Below are positions 1-9,755 of a stretch of 64,000 bases of DNA, one piece after another (the first letter of the stretch is position 1; each line of letters starts with the position of its first letter). Source of the DNA: Vibrio maritimus (GTDB taxonomy: Bacteria > Pseudomonadota > Gammaproteobacteria > Enterobacterales > Vibrionaceae); contig BBMT01000013.1 of assembly GCA_000755425.1 (NCBI GenBank), forward strand, positions 62,001 through 126,000. Direction: 5' to 3'. A model generated the notes under the pieces. That model saw only the letters and a list, made by a program, of their open reading frames with translations. It searched no databases and was not told where the DNA came from. The translations under genes and the position numbers were made by a program.

Positions 1-843
1 GCAGTCGTTTACCGTGTTCGACTAGCTCCCTTAAATAGCTCATGGGTGTTTTACCATTGGGGATCAGCTCGCTAGGTACTCATATTGGAGCTCATTCAAC
101 TTGAACTTACATAGGCTGGCAATGTAGATACTTTCTGCTAACCACTCTTCACGGTACAGCTTAGTCAGTTTGGCCTTAGGACGTAAGCTGCGCTCAGTAT
201 TTGCCAGTAAGTGACCACACACTTTATCGATAGACGTGTTGAGTTTAATAGCGGTTAAGGTGTGCTGCAGTGGCAAGCGTGTCGCGGTGTGCATCAATAC
301 ACCACCACAAGCAGTAATAGGGCGCTGCAGTTCGACAGCCAGTGATTCACAATGAGCAAGGTATTTATGCTCATGAGAACTAAGGTGACGCTGCACACCA
401 ATCCAAAGCCTATGGGCGTGATATTGCTCAAGCCAGCGTCCCCATCTGAGATCGCGTTCATCGCCACAAGGCAGCCAAATGACTAGACAGTGACGCAGCG
501 ACATCACGTCCCATTCCGAGAGTTGATACTCGCCTTTCTCACAGCGACGCCTCGCGTTAGTAATGATGCGGCACAGCTCCGCGTAAGCTTCGCGGCTTGG
601 GCATAACAATAGAAATTGACACTCACTGTTGAGCCAAAACATGCTGCCGACAATCTGCTTAACCGATAAGTCATGCTGCTTAATGGCAGTGTGAGCGCGT
701 ACCACTCCAGCAACTGAGCATTCATCGGTTATCGCGATGGCGCTGTATTGTAAAAAATCGGCCTGCAGCACCAGCTCCTCCGCATGGGAGGCGCCGGTAA
801 GGAAGGAAAAATTGCTCTGACAAAAAAGCTCAGCGTACTTCAT
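1..843 (-). CDS. imuC: Error-prone DNA polymerase ImuC/DnaE2, N-terminal part
   Basis: Second-type DNA polymerase III alpha subunit, which carries out translesion synthesis with ImuA and ImuB after DNA damage. The start is the ATG at 841-843, 32 bases after the imuB stop. The visible part is the PHP domain (N-terminus MKYAELFCQSNFSFLTGASH, with the family's SNFSFL.GAS motif) and the linker leading to ELIPNGKTP. The rest lies left of the window. The frame breaks near 75-76: the minus strand reads TACCTAGC, and restoring TACCCTAGC gives the expected run YEYPSELIPNGKTP and continues in frame to base 1. One C is probably missing through a sequencing error. It is the last gene of the LexA-controlled imuA-imuB-imuC cassette. 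Confidence 0.93.
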
Positions 844-875
844 GGTTAACGGTCTACTGATTGACGAATTAAGGA

Positions 876-2318
876 TTAACTAAATTGCCCGTGGATAAAC
901 CACTGCTTGTCTTCGGTGCGAAACACCCAAAGCCATTGGCCTTGTTCGCTGCGTGCCACATAGTAATCACGCTTTACTGGGTTGCCATCCCACCAGCCGC
1001 TGACAATACGCTCGGTCCAACGACCACACTGACTTTTTGTTCCAGTGGCATTGGCGAGTTAAACAGCAGGCTTGGACGCAGCTTAATCGGTAAGTGAGCG
1101 TTTACCTTAGGTGATTCCGTCGCGGTCGGGGAGCTGGGTTGGGTGGCGTATTCCGGTCTTGGATCATCGGTGAGCGTTAATGAGGTGACACTGTGTTGCC
1201 CAAGCTTTGCTTGCAGTGTGGAGATAAGCTCTAGCGCCGTTTGACGACCTTTTACTCCGCTAAACAGATCGTGTTCATGCACCTGCACTTCATCAGCGCG
1301 TACTATGCTCAGAGTTAAACCGCTCACCGCGCCGTCCAATTGAATACTTTCTAAAGTGAGGCTGATAAGGCTTGCCATTTCTCGGCAAGATAGTCCCCTT
1401 GCGCCGAGTGAAAGCTCACTGATTTATCACCGTGATCACGTTGATGTAGCGTCAGTGACAGTTCAAATGCAACCTTGTCCCTTAGCTTAAGGAACACTTC
1501 TAATTGCCGGAACAAGCGCGTTAAGGGCTTCTGTAACCAGTCGACGTTCTCGATATCAAACAGCAGCTCCAAGTACTGACGAAAATGTTCTGGTGGATGA
1601 TAGAAATCAACCGGATGTTTAAATTGTCCAGTAAGCCGGCCGGTATAATTGACTAAGTCGATATCAAAGCGTTTGGCAATGTCAGGGAGTGGCAGCCCGA
1701 GTAAATCTTGGATGGTTTGGATCCCCACGCGCTGCAATTTTTCGACTTGCTTGGTTGGTAGCTCAGAGCAGGTCAGTGGATAGCGTGCGAGCACTCATTA
1801 AGCTTATCTCGGTTGGGTTCTATCCAGTTACGCCCTTGTTTTGCCATGAGCATCGCCGCATAAGGTGAAACACCGGTTGAGTAGTACGTTTGTACCTCTA
1901 AATGCGCGAGGTGCGCCTGTAAAGCGTTCCAATAGTTTTCGATACCGTCGTAAAGCGACAGCATATTGGTGACTTTAATCAGCAGACCATTGGGGGGGCA
2001 CAGGCAGATATCCGACGTGATCATATAGAGCCACTGCGCAATGTCTTTCAAGCGACGAGCTTCAACATCGCTATCATAAGGGTGCACTTGTAGATCTTGG
2101 CACAGCGCCGCTGCGCTACCAAGCCCCATGCCTAATGTAACGCCTTGCTCTAATGCGTGTGTATTGGCTTGTACAACGGTATGCCGACGACCATCGACAA
2201 TGGCGACGGCGAGCGCTTCTTGTTGGTTATCCGTCGCGTTAGGCTGCGCCTGCTTAACAGACGCAAACAAGGTATCGAGCTGCAAGGTCGGAAAATGTAG
2301 GTATAACCACAACAACAT
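876..2318 (-). CDS. imuB: Y-family polymerase-like protein ImuB (three apparent frameshifts)
   Basis: Non-catalytic Y-family polymerase homologue that bridges ImuA, ImuC and the beta clamp in the SOS mutasome. The ATG at 2316-2318 lies just after the imuA stop. The N-terminus reads MLLWLYLHFPTLQLD, and the middle has the typical LARYPL, LPLPDIAKRF and FYHPPEHF segments. The C-terminus ends in VSGWWDGNPVKRDYYVARS and a stop at 876-878. The reading frame is interrupted near 1794 (GAGGTG read as GAGTG), 1373 (GCCCTT read as GCCTT) and 1015 (CCGGAG read as CCGAG). All three look like single missing bases in G/C runs. Restored length is about 481 residues, normal for the family. Confidence 0.93.
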
Positions 2319-2321
2319 CGA

Positions 2322-3016
2322 TTATCCTTGCTGACGCATTGGAACGTGACAACAGTTGAAGGGCTAGCTTGGTAAGTACGAGTAAGCTCAGGCCAGCGGT
2401 CGTGCATATTAATCACGAACTGGTCGCGTACAAATCCGCCTTTACGCTTAGTAATGGAGACTGACAGCCCCATATCGTGGGGATCTAGAGTCAGACTGAG
2501 CGATACAGGCAAAGAAAAGACCTGTGAATCACCTTGGCTGAGCTCAGGCTTAAACAGAAACTGCAGACAGTGACCAATATCACTCGCTACTTGAAGGCGC
2601 TTCGCTTGATGGATCTCAATCCCGCTATGCCATAGACAAACACCGCAACATGCGCCACTTTTTAAGCATTGCTCTGCAGCCCAGAGTGCGTGCTGAGGAG
2701 AATCTGGATAGATCAAAAGTACTTGCGATGGATCGATGCCCTGAGCATAGAGATACTCGGCACATAAATAGCCCGGTGGATTAATCAGTACGAACAGTCG
2801 TTGTGCTGCGTGTTTCTGTACATAAGGCATCAATAATCTGAGCTCGCCAATACCTTGCTGTGATTGGATGTCAATCACACCAGAAGTAGGAAAGCCCCCA
2901 CCAAGGCGTTGGTCGAGTTCTGGAAAACCGGTCGCTTGATACTCTCCGGGAGATTCGACTCGATTTCCTTTCCAAATCAGTTGCTTGCTTTGTAAATCAC
3001 TAATCAATTCATGCAT
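2322..3016 (-). CDS. imuA: SOS mutasome protein ImuA (RecA/SulA-like), one apparent frameshift
   Basis: RecA-like accessory protein of the translesion mutasome, first gene of the cassette. The start codon is the ATG at 3014-3016, immediately downstream of a LexA box. The N-terminus has the family pattern TGFPELDQRLGGGFPTSGVIDI, where other RecA-like folds carry a Walker A loop. The late segment KRKGGFVRDQFVINMHDRWPE is also typical. Near 2347 the minus strand reads ACGTTCC; restoring ACGGTTCC gives the ending VPMRQQG with a TAA at 2322-2324, three bases before the imuB ATG. Without that base the frame runs on into imuB. Restored length about 231 residues. Confidence 0.9.
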
Positions 3017-3026
3017 AATAAAATAC

Positions 3027-3042
3027 CTGTATATACATACAG
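3027..3042 (-). promoter_or_regulatory. LexA (SOS) box upstream of imuA
   Basis: CTGTATATACATACAG matches the gammaproteobacterial LexA consensus CTGT-N8-ACAG perfectly, with an AT-rich alternating core as in strong sites. It ends 11 bases before the imuA start codon, so bound LexA would cover the promoter of the whole imuA-imuB-imuC operon. No comparable site faces the divergent patatin gene. Confidence 0.95.
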
Positions 3043-3226
3043 TATATAAGAATTCATCGCTGCCGCAAGCCTTGATGAAGACACAATGGTGCTGTTTGAT
3101 TACAGAGCGAGCAGAAACAAAAGGTTAGTGACAAATAAGAGATAAAAGCGAATAAAAAACAGTGTAAACAGTAGAGTAAATATTTTAATCTCACTTATGG
3201 CGACGAATGTAGCGGAGAAGTAGGAC

Positions 3227-4400
3227 GTGAAGAAGCAGAATGTGGAGAAAGCTGGCGTGTTCAATCAACAACAAAAATACTCGCTGATAGTACAAGGTGG
3301 CGGACAGAAAGGTGCATTTGCCTCTGGTGTCTTAGATAAGTTTATCGACGCCGATTTCGATCCATTCTCGCTCTACATTGGCACTTCGGCAGGGGCGTTG
3401 AATGTCTCTTCGTTTGTTGCGAAGCAGCGCGGAATAGGGCTGGATTTTATCCTCAACTATACCACCCGCGAGCGCTTTTTCGATATGAACAAGTTCTTGC
3501 AAAAGCAGCAGCCAATGGACTTGGATTGGGCGTTTGACTTCGTCAATAGCGGTGAGTTTCCTCTCGATCTTGCAAAAGGAAAGCAAAATCTGGGTGATGA
3601 TCGTGTCGCTCTTGCTTGTATTACCGATGTGGAAGAGCTCAAAGATTACTATTATCCGATTTTTGCGGACAATTGGTTTGATGTACTACGAGCAACCTGC
3701 GCGATCCCAATGCTTTATTATCATGATATTGAGTTTGATGGTAAAAATGGTTGATGGTGGGGTGTCGGCGACAATTCCAGTAGAAGAGTCCTATCGTCGT
3801 GGTATCAATAATATGGTCGTGATCAGCACCATTCCAGAGCCGAAACAGCCAGCCACATCCACATCACCGGTACGTGAATCACTGGAAAAGTGGAAGAAAG
3901 AGTTGGAAGCCGGTCTTGAGACGCATATTCGCCATCTTAAAGTGTCTGGCACCAAGGAGAAGCTGACTGAGTTTCAAAAGCAGTTTCAGGAAAAGGTTGC
4001 CAACATGAAGGCTGATTATCAGCGTCTGACCGAGTCTCGCTTAGCGTCTTACCGAGAGCAGTATCAATTGATGGCAGGGGACAAACTGAATCTAAAGCAG
4101 TGGATCCAAGATAACGAAAAACTGGCACAGCTCATTGAGATTCAGAACAAGCGCACGCCGTTTAGCCGCAGTAGTACAAGCCACCTTGATATGTTGGTCT
4201 CACACTACGCCAACCATGCCGAAGTTGAGCAGTTCCTATTGTCGCCGCCAGAAGATGTCAATCTCTGGCACATTCAACCGAAACACGAACTTTCCTCGAA
4301 GGGCTTATTGAGCCAAAAAGACCAAATACTGGAAGACTACGAGCATGGCAGTGCTGTCGCTGCCGAATTTTTAGCACAGCATCATTTCACTCGCTCATAG
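3227..4400 (+). CDS. Patatin-like phospholipase (YjjU type), one apparent frameshift
   Basis: Serine lipid acyl hydrolase of the patatin family, probably cytoplasmic or peripheral to the inner membrane. The oxyanion-hole motif GGGQKGAF lies near residue 26 and the nucleophile elbow GTSAG near residue 53. The catalytic Asp is in the later VDGGV motif around base 3760. The frame changes at about 3745-3752, between the nucleophile and the Asp, in a run of A and G; restoring it gives DGK..VDGGVSATIPV. The C-terminal 200 residues are charged and helical, probably coiled coil, beyond the catalytic domain. A GTG at 3227 is taken as start because the upstream in-frame region closes quickly. Restored length about 391 residues. 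Substrate unknown. Confidence 0.85.
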
Positions 4401-4528
4401 CGATCTAAGTCCGCCGTTGAATTGGATAGTAACCAAAACTAGTGAAAATTGAACGGCGATCCAAATACTTAACGTTACTCATATGGTTTTAGTTGAGTAT
4501 TTGTTTGCTGCGGCTTGGGTCACAGATA

Positions 4529-4597
4529 TTCTTTTTCGCTTCTCATACACTCGCGATAAATTTCGAACGAGCATTAATTTGTTCGTTCGAGCGTTGT
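4529..4597. promoter_or_regulatory. Candidate operator repeats upstream of glpT
   Basis: CGAACGA (4564-4570) and TCGTTCG (4583-4589) form an inverted repeat, and three related elements of the type TTTCG-N4-(A/T)(G/C)CAT lie at about 4534, 4562 and 4583. GlpR, a DeoR-family repressor, binds TTCG/CGAA half-sites at glp operons in enterics. A GlpR-controlled glpTQ promoter is therefore plausible, but I infer it from context only. Confidence 0.4.
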
Positions 4598-4625
4598 TGT
4601 TATATCGCTCAATAATGAGGTAGCT

Positions 4626-6008
4626 ATGTTCGGAATATTTAAGCCCAAGGCACATATCGAACGTTTAGCGGGCGACCAAGTCGACCGCACCTATTCACGC
4701 CTAAGATGGCAGTTGTTTATCGGCATATTTGTTGGTTACGCTGGTTACTACCTAGTCCGTAAAAACTTTAGCTTGGCCATGCCATACTTGATCGACCAAG
4801 GGTATAGCCGCGGTGATCTTGGTGTGGCGTTAGCGGCCGTATCGATTGCCTACGGGCTTTCCAAGTTTTTGATGGGGAGCGTATCCGACCGCTCGAATCC
4901 GAGATATTTCCTAAGTGCTGGCTTGTTAATGTCGGCGATCGTGATGTTCTGCTTCGCTTCATGCCCTGGGCAACGGGCAGCATTACCGCCATGTTTATTC
5001 TGTTGTTCCTCAACGGTTGGTTTCAAGGCATGGGGTGGCCTGCTTGTGGGCGTACTATGGTGCATTGGTGGTCACGCAAAGAGCGGGGCGAAATCGTCTC
5101 GGTGTGGAACGTGGCACACAATGTGGGCGGCGGATTAATTGGCCCGCTGTTTATTCTCGGCCTATGGGCGTTTAACGATGATTGGCGCACCGCTTTTTTA
5201 TGTTCCTGCTTTTTTTGCCACTCTCGTTGCTATCTTTATTTGGTTTACTTTGCGTGATACGCCCCAGTCATGCGGTTTGCCGCCTATTGAAGAGTACAAG
5301 CAAGACTACCCGGATGACTATGACAACTCACATGAGAAGGAGATGACGGCGAAAGAAATCTTCTTCAAATATGTGTTTTCGAACAAGCTTCTGTGGTCGA
5401 TTGCGATTGCTAACGCCTTTGTCTATTTGATTCGCTACGGAGTGCTCGACTGGGCTCCGGTTTACTTGAAAGAAGCCAAAGACTTCTCGGTAGATAAATC
5501 ATCTTGGGCGTATTTTCTGTATGAGTGGGCGGGTATCCCAGGAACACTTTTGTGTGGTTGGATATCGGACAAACTATTTAAAGGCCGACGTGCTCCAGCG
5601 GGTATCTTGTTCATGGCACTCGTCACTGTTGCCGTCATGGTTTACTGGTTTAACCCAGCAGGAAACCCAGCGGTGGATATGATGGCGCTTGTCGCGATTG
5701 GATTCTTAATTTATGGACCCGTGATGCTCATCGGTCTTTATGCGCTAGAGCTAGCACCTAAAAAAGCCGCAGGTACAGCGGCAGGCCTGACAGGGCTATT
5801 CGGTTATCTAGGTGGTGCCGTAGCGGCTAATGCCGTGCTTGGTTATACCGTGGATCACTTCGGTTGGGACGGTGGCTTCATCTTGCTAGTGGGTTCGTGC
5901 ATTGTTTCTATCATCTGCTTAACGTACGCGTTATTGGGCGAAAAAGCGCATCATGAGGCTAAGCTTAAGGAGTCACAGCGACAAGAAGCAAAACAGGCGC
6001 TGTCATAG
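4626..6008 (+). CDS. glpT: Glycerol-3-phosphate transporter GlpT (two apparent frameshifts)
   Basis: Inner-membrane major facilitator antiporter that imports sn-glycerol-3-phosphate in exchange for phosphate. The sequence follows GlpT closely: GYAGYYLVRKNFSLAMPYL near the N-terminus, then GWFQGMGWPACGRTMVHWWS, WNVAHNVGGG and RDTPQSCGLPPIEEYK. Frame breaks lie near 4959 (TCCATG read as TCATG) and 5194-5199 (a run of six T where five fit). The second is one of the few apparent insertions in the window. Restored length about 460 residues with 12 predicted helices. glpQ follows after 19 bases, so the two form an operon that takes up the G3P released by GlpQ. Confidence 0.94.
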
Positions 6009-6027
6009 AAACAAAAAGGAAGTTTTA

Positions 6028-7086
6028 ATGAAAACCAATACGTTTATTGTCTCTGCCGCTGTGCTTTGTTTCTCGATGAGCGTTGTAGCTAAGCCCTTGG
6101 TGATCGCCCATCGCGGCGCGTCAGGTTACTTGCCGGAGCATACGTTAGAAGCCAAGGCGCTCGCTTATGCGATGAAACCGGACTATATCGAACAAGACGT
6201 CGTAATGACAAAAGATGATCGCTTAGTGGTATTGCATGATCACTATTTAGATCGCGTCACCGATGTGGCCACTCGTTTTCCGGATCGGGCTAGAAGCGAT
6301 GGCCGTTATTACGCCATTGATTTTACTCTAGCCGAGATCAAAACCTTACGAGTTACGGAAGGTTTTAAGATTGATGAGCAAGGTAACAAAGTTGCGAGTT
6401 ATCCGGATCGATTTCCAATGTGGAAGTCAGAGTTTACTGTGCCAACGCTTGAAGAAGAAATTGAGCTGATTCAAGGGCTCAACAAAACTTTGGGCTACGA
6501 CATTGGCATCTATCCTGAGATCAAAGCGCCGTGGTTTCATCGCCATGAGGGGAAAGATATCTCAATAGCGGTACTCAATGTACTCAAGCAATATGGTTAT
6601 GATTCCGTCGACGACAAGGTGTACTTGCAGTGCTTTGATGCGTTAGAGCTTAAACGTATCAATGAGCAATTACTTCCGAAGATGAACATGGACGTGAAGT
6701 TGGTGCAGCTTATCGCTTATACCGACTGGAACGAAACTATGGTTTATCAAGGCGATGTGAAGCAGCCTTATAGTTATGATTGGATGTTCGAAGCCGATGG
6801 GATGGAGCAGGTCGCCACTTATGCTGATGGGATTGGCCCTTGGAAGCCTATGCTGGTGGACTCGTCATCAACACGCGAAAACATTATTGTTAAGCCATTG
6901 ATGGCGAGTGCGAAAAAGGCCGGGTTGGAGGTGCATCCCTATACGTTTCGAGCCGATAAAGGACGTATTCCCGCTTATGCAGAAGACTTCAATGACATGA
7001 TGGATATTTTCTATCATCAAGTGAAAGTCGATGGCTTGTTTACCGACTTTCCTGACAAAGCAGTAGAGTTTCTAAACCAGCATTAA
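6028..7086 (+). CDS. glpQ: Periplasmic glycerophosphodiester phosphodiesterase GlpQ
   Basis: Hydrolyses glycerophosphodiesters to an alcohol and sn-glycerol-3-phosphate, which GlpT then imports. Residues 1-21 form a signal peptide (MKTNTFIVSAAVLCFSMSVVA). The GDPD catalytic motifs follow: HRGASGYLPEHT, EQDVVMTKD and LHDHYLDRVTDV, with a metal-binding Glu in the YPEIKAP segment. Length 352 residues, as usual for periplasmic GlpQ. The ATG at 6028 is preferred over earlier in-frame codons because it has an AAGGA ribosome site and begins the signal peptide. A hairpin terminator follows. Confidence 0.96.
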   Translation: MKTNTFIVSAAVLCFSMSVVAKPLVIAHRGASGYLPEHTLEAKALAYAMKPDYIEQDVVMTKDDRLVVLHDHYLDRVTDVATRFPDRARSDGRYYAIDFTLAEIKTLRVTEGFKIDEQGNKVASYPDRFPMWKSEFTVPTLEEEIELIQGLNKTLGYDIGIYPEIKAPWFHRHEGKDISIAVLNVLKQYGYDSVDDKVYLQCFDALELKRINEQLLPKMNMDVKLVQLIAYTDWNETMVYQGDVKQPYSYDWMFEADGMEQVATYADGIGPWKPMLVDSSSTRENIIVKPLMASAKKAGLEVHPYTFRADKGRIPAYAEDFNDMMDIFYHQVKVDGLFTDFPDKAVEFLNQH

Positions 7087-7100
7087 GCTAGGTTTAATGA

Positions 7101-7164
7101 CGACAAAAAAGCGGTGCACCCTATGTTTCTTACTAGAAATAACTTGAGGTACGCCGCTTTTTTA
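7101..7164. terminator. Bidirectional terminator between glpQ and yciK
   Basis: The arms AAAAAAGCGGTGCACC (7105-7120) and GGTACGCCGCTTTTTT (7148-7163) pair with a few mismatches and have A and T tracts on the two sides. It serves the convergent glpQ and yciK genes. Confidence 0.75.
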
Positions 7165-7184
7165 TTGGTTTTGGCTATTAAGAG

Positions 7185-7928
7185 TTAGCGCTTAGGTTGC
7201 GCGTCAATACACTGACCGTTGACATCCGTTACGCTTGGATCCATAAGGTGTAGATAAAGCGGCATGATATCCAATGGTGTTTTAAGTGTGTTGGCATCTT
7301 CACCAGGGTAGGCTTTTTCACGCATACGAGTACGTGTCGCGCCAGGGTTAATCGCATTGACGCGAACAGCGGTATCGCTTAGCTCATCAGCCAGAATTTG
7401 CATCATGCCTTCTACCGCGAACTTGGAGATTGCATAGGTTCCCCAAAACGCACGGCCTGAGTGACCAACGGTTGAAGAGGTAAAGACAATGCGAGCAGCG
7501 TCTGCCTTTTTCATGATTGGCAGCAAAGCTTGCGTCATCAAAAACTCCGCTTTGACGTTGATTTTCATCACGTCATCAAACGTCTCTTCATCGATTTGGT
7601 CGAATGGGCTTAGCGTGCCAAGTACGCCAGCATTGTGCAAAACGCCATCGAGTTGACCAAATTGACTTTCAATCGTTTCTGCCATGTCGACATAGTTTTG
7701 TTTTGTTGCGCCTTTTAAATCGAGCGGGATGATAGCCGGTTGAGGATAACCACGCTTCTCGATTTCATCGTAAACCAACTCTAGGTTGTTAACGTTGCGG
7801 CCTAGCAAAATTACCGTGGCACCATGTTCTGCATAGCTTAATGCGGCCTGGCGACCAATACCGGCACCCGCGCCGGTAACCAAAATCACTTTGCCTTGCA
7901 AAGCGTTAGGAGCGGTTGAATATTCCAC
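7185..7928 (-). CDS. yciK: Short-chain dehydrogenase/reductase YciK
   Basis: NAD(P)-dependent oxidoreductase of the classical SDR family; the physiological substrate of YciK is not established. Rossmann motif TGAGAGIG lies near residue 19, then NAG near 100, the catalytic Ser in FTSST near 150 and YAISK (Tyr-x3-Lys) near 164. The NPGATRTRMR segment is typical of YciK. Length 247 residues, family-normal. It is divergent from sohB with an 85-base gap, a neighbourhood also found in enterics. The frame is intact. Confidence 0.93.
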   Translation of the reverse strand: MEYSTAPNALQGKVILVTGAGAGIGRQAALSYAEHGATVILLGRNVNNLELVYDEIEKRGYPQPAIIPLDLKGATKQNYVDMAETIESQFGQLDGVLHNAGVLGTLSPFDQIDEETFDDVMKINVKAEFLMTQALLPIMKKADAARIVFTSSTVGHSGRAFWGTYAISKFAVEGMMQILADELSDTAVRVNAINPGATRTRMREKAYPGEDANTLKTPLDIMPLYLHLMDPSVTDVNGQCIDAQPKR

Positions 7929-8013
7929 GTGACACTTCCTTGGGTATAATTCTTGTTGGTAATCGTGACAAGTTAGTTACAATACACTAATTCGTCGTAC
8001 AGGGGATAAGACA

Positions 8014-9075
8014 TTGGAATTTTTATTAGACTACGGATTATTTTTAGCCAAGATCGTGACAGTGGTCGTCGCGATTGTGGCGTTAATCATTGTTGCTAAG
8101 TCGGTAGGTGGGCGCTCAGGCGCCGCGAAAGGTGAGCTGGAAGTGACTAACCTCACTGAGCAGCGCAAACACACCGTTGAACATCTAGAGCATCACCTTC
8201 ACGATGACGCGTTCCTTAAAGCACGCAACAAAGCGGAAAAGAAAGCGCAAAAAGAGACAGACAAGCAGCGTGAGAAAGAGGTGAAGAAAGCGGCAAAAGA
8301 TGGCGCGCTTGAAAGCCAACGCGACCCGCATTTGTTTGTACTGGACTTTATCGGGAGTATTGATGCCAAAGAAGTGGCCTCGCTACGTGAAGAAGTGAGC
8401 GCTATTTTGGCGGTTGCCAAAGAAGGTGACGAAGTATTGGTACGCCTTGAGTCAGGCGGCGGCATGGTTCATGCCTACGGTTTGGCATCTTCTCAGCTCG
8501 ATCGTATCAAAGCGGCGAACCTGCCACTGACTATTGCGGTAGATAAAGTGGCGGCGAGTGGCGGTTATATGATGGCTTGTATCGCCGATAGAATTGTCTC
8601 AGCTCCGTTTGCGGTTGTTGGTTCTATTGGCGTAATTGCTCAATTGCCAAACTTTAATAAGCTTCTGAAAAAGAATGATATTGAGTTTGAGCAGCTAACA
8701 GCGGGTGAGTACAAACGTACACTAACCATGTTTGGTGAAAACACCGATAAGGCGCGCGATAAGTTTAAGCAAGAGCTAGAAGAGACTCACGGTCTGTTTA
8801 AAGATTTCATTCGTGAGCACAGACCTGAACTCGATCTTGATAAAGTAGCGACAGGCGAACACTGGTTCGGTACTCAAGCTAAAGAACTTGGTCTGGTTGA
8901 TGAGATTAAAGCCTCTGATGACATCGTTATCGAAGCCTGCAAAGACAAAACCGTGTTGGCGATTTCCTATGTTCAAAAGAAAAAGCTGTCCGATAAGCTA
9001 TCTGGTGTAGCAGGTGATGCGGCGGATAACGTACTGATGAAGCTGATTAACAGAGGTCAACGCCCGATTGTTTAA
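8014..9075 (+). CDS. sohB: Inner-membrane peptidase SohB (S49 family)
   Basis: Signal-peptide-peptidase-like serine protease of family S49, anchored in the inner membrane with its active site in the periplasm. One N-terminal helix (LFLAKIVTVVVAIVALIIVA) is followed by a highly charged Lys/Glu stretch (residues 60-100). The SppA-like domain follows, with RLESGGGMVHAYG and the nucleophile segment KVAASGGYMMACIAD. The start is a TTG at 8014 preceded by AGGGGATAAG at good spacing; no in-frame ATG nearby gives the known N-terminus MEFLLDYG. Length 353 residues, typical. Confidence 0.94.
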   Translation: MEFLLDYGLFLAKIVTVVVAIVALIIVAKSVGGRSGAAKGELEVTNLTEQRKHTVEHLEHHLHDDAFLKARNKAEKKAQKETDKQREKEVKKAAKDGALESQRDPHLFVLDFIGSIDAKEVASLREEVSAILAVAKEGDEVLVRLESGGGMVHAYGLASSQLDRIKAANLPLTIAVDKVAASGGYMMACIADRIVSAPFAVVGSIGVIAQLPNFNKLLKKNDIEFEQLTAGEYKRTLTMFGENTDKARDKFKQELEETHGLFKDFIREHRPELDLDKVATGEHWFGTQAKELGLVDEIKASDDIVIEACKDKTVLAISYVQKKKLSDKLSGVAGDAADNVLMKLINRGQRPIV

Positions 9076-9137
9076 TCAAGGTGATTGTTTAATTAAGGTG
9101 TGACCTTAGTATTGGCTGCTTATTGAAAGCGGGAATG

Positions 9138-9166
9138 AAAAACAGCGACGATAACGTCGCTGTTTT
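9138..9166 (+). terminator. Rho-independent terminator after sohB
   Basis: Perfect stem AACAGCGACG (9141-9150) and CGTCGCTGTT (9155-9164) with an ATAA loop, followed by a T tract. Confidence 0.9.
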
Positions 9167-9200
9167 TGTTTGTATTCCGAAGTGGTTCTGTTTACTGCGG

Positions 9201-9602
9201 TTATCGTGTGTACTTGGCTTCTAAGCTTATAAACCAACGAGCAAGCTGCCCATTACCTTTATCCGCCCAAACATCGTTATGAAATTGATGAACACGGCCA
9301 CGCAGTGAAACCTGGATGGTTTGCTCTCCAGTGATCGTGACTTTGGCAAATTGATCTGAAGTGACCAAGAACGGCGCTTTCTCATCAACTGGGTGCTCTC
9401 CAGCGACAATGAAGTAGGCGAACTTGCTGTTGGCATCAGGATCGGTGGATAACACACGATAGGCCTGAACCGTAAACTCATCATTGAGTGTAACGATATT
9501 GGTTTGAGGACCAAGACGTTCATGGTTAGGAATGAAAACCCAGGCGAGTAGGGCGATAAGAGCAGCGAGTAGCGCTGTCACAGATAAAAATATTTTCTTC
9601 AT
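9201..9602 (-). CDS. Hypothetical membrane-anchored or secreted protein
   Basis: A 133-residue protein that I do not recognise. It begins with a hydrophobic segment (MKKIFLSVTALLAALIALLAWV), either an uncleaved signal anchor or a signal peptide, followed by a soluble region rich in beta-type sequence. No cysteines and no catalytic motif are visible. It is transcribed alone on the minus strand, between the sohB terminator and the terminator of the spoVR operon. The frame is intact and codon use resembles its neighbours, so it is probably a real gene. Confidence 0.7.
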   Translation of the reverse strand: MKKIFLSVTALLAALIALLAWVFIPNHERLGPQTNIVTLNDEFTVQAYRVLSTDPDANSKFAYFIVAGEHPVDEKAPFLVTSDQFAKVTITGEQTIQVSLRGRVHQFHNDVWADKGNGQLARWFISLEAKYTR

Positions 9603-9670
9603 ACTAATCGTAAATGAGTGAACCTAGTTGTTACCTTCGCCTTTATATCACGTATACTTAAGGTCAGGCC

Positions 9671-9711
9671 GAAAAAATTAAGCGGATTACTGCAAAGCAG
9701 TAATCCGCTTA
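9671..9711 (-). terminator. Terminator of the yeaG-yeaH-spoVR operon
   Basis: A 15-bp perfect stem, TAAGCGGATTACTGC (9679-9693) pairing with 9697-9711 across a 3-base loop. On the minus strand it is followed by a tract of six T. It lies about 45 bases past the spoVR stop. Confidence 0.9.
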
Positions 9712-9755
9712 GGCTCAGGTCACGTCCTAAGGGGAATAAGGGGTTACCTGATTCG

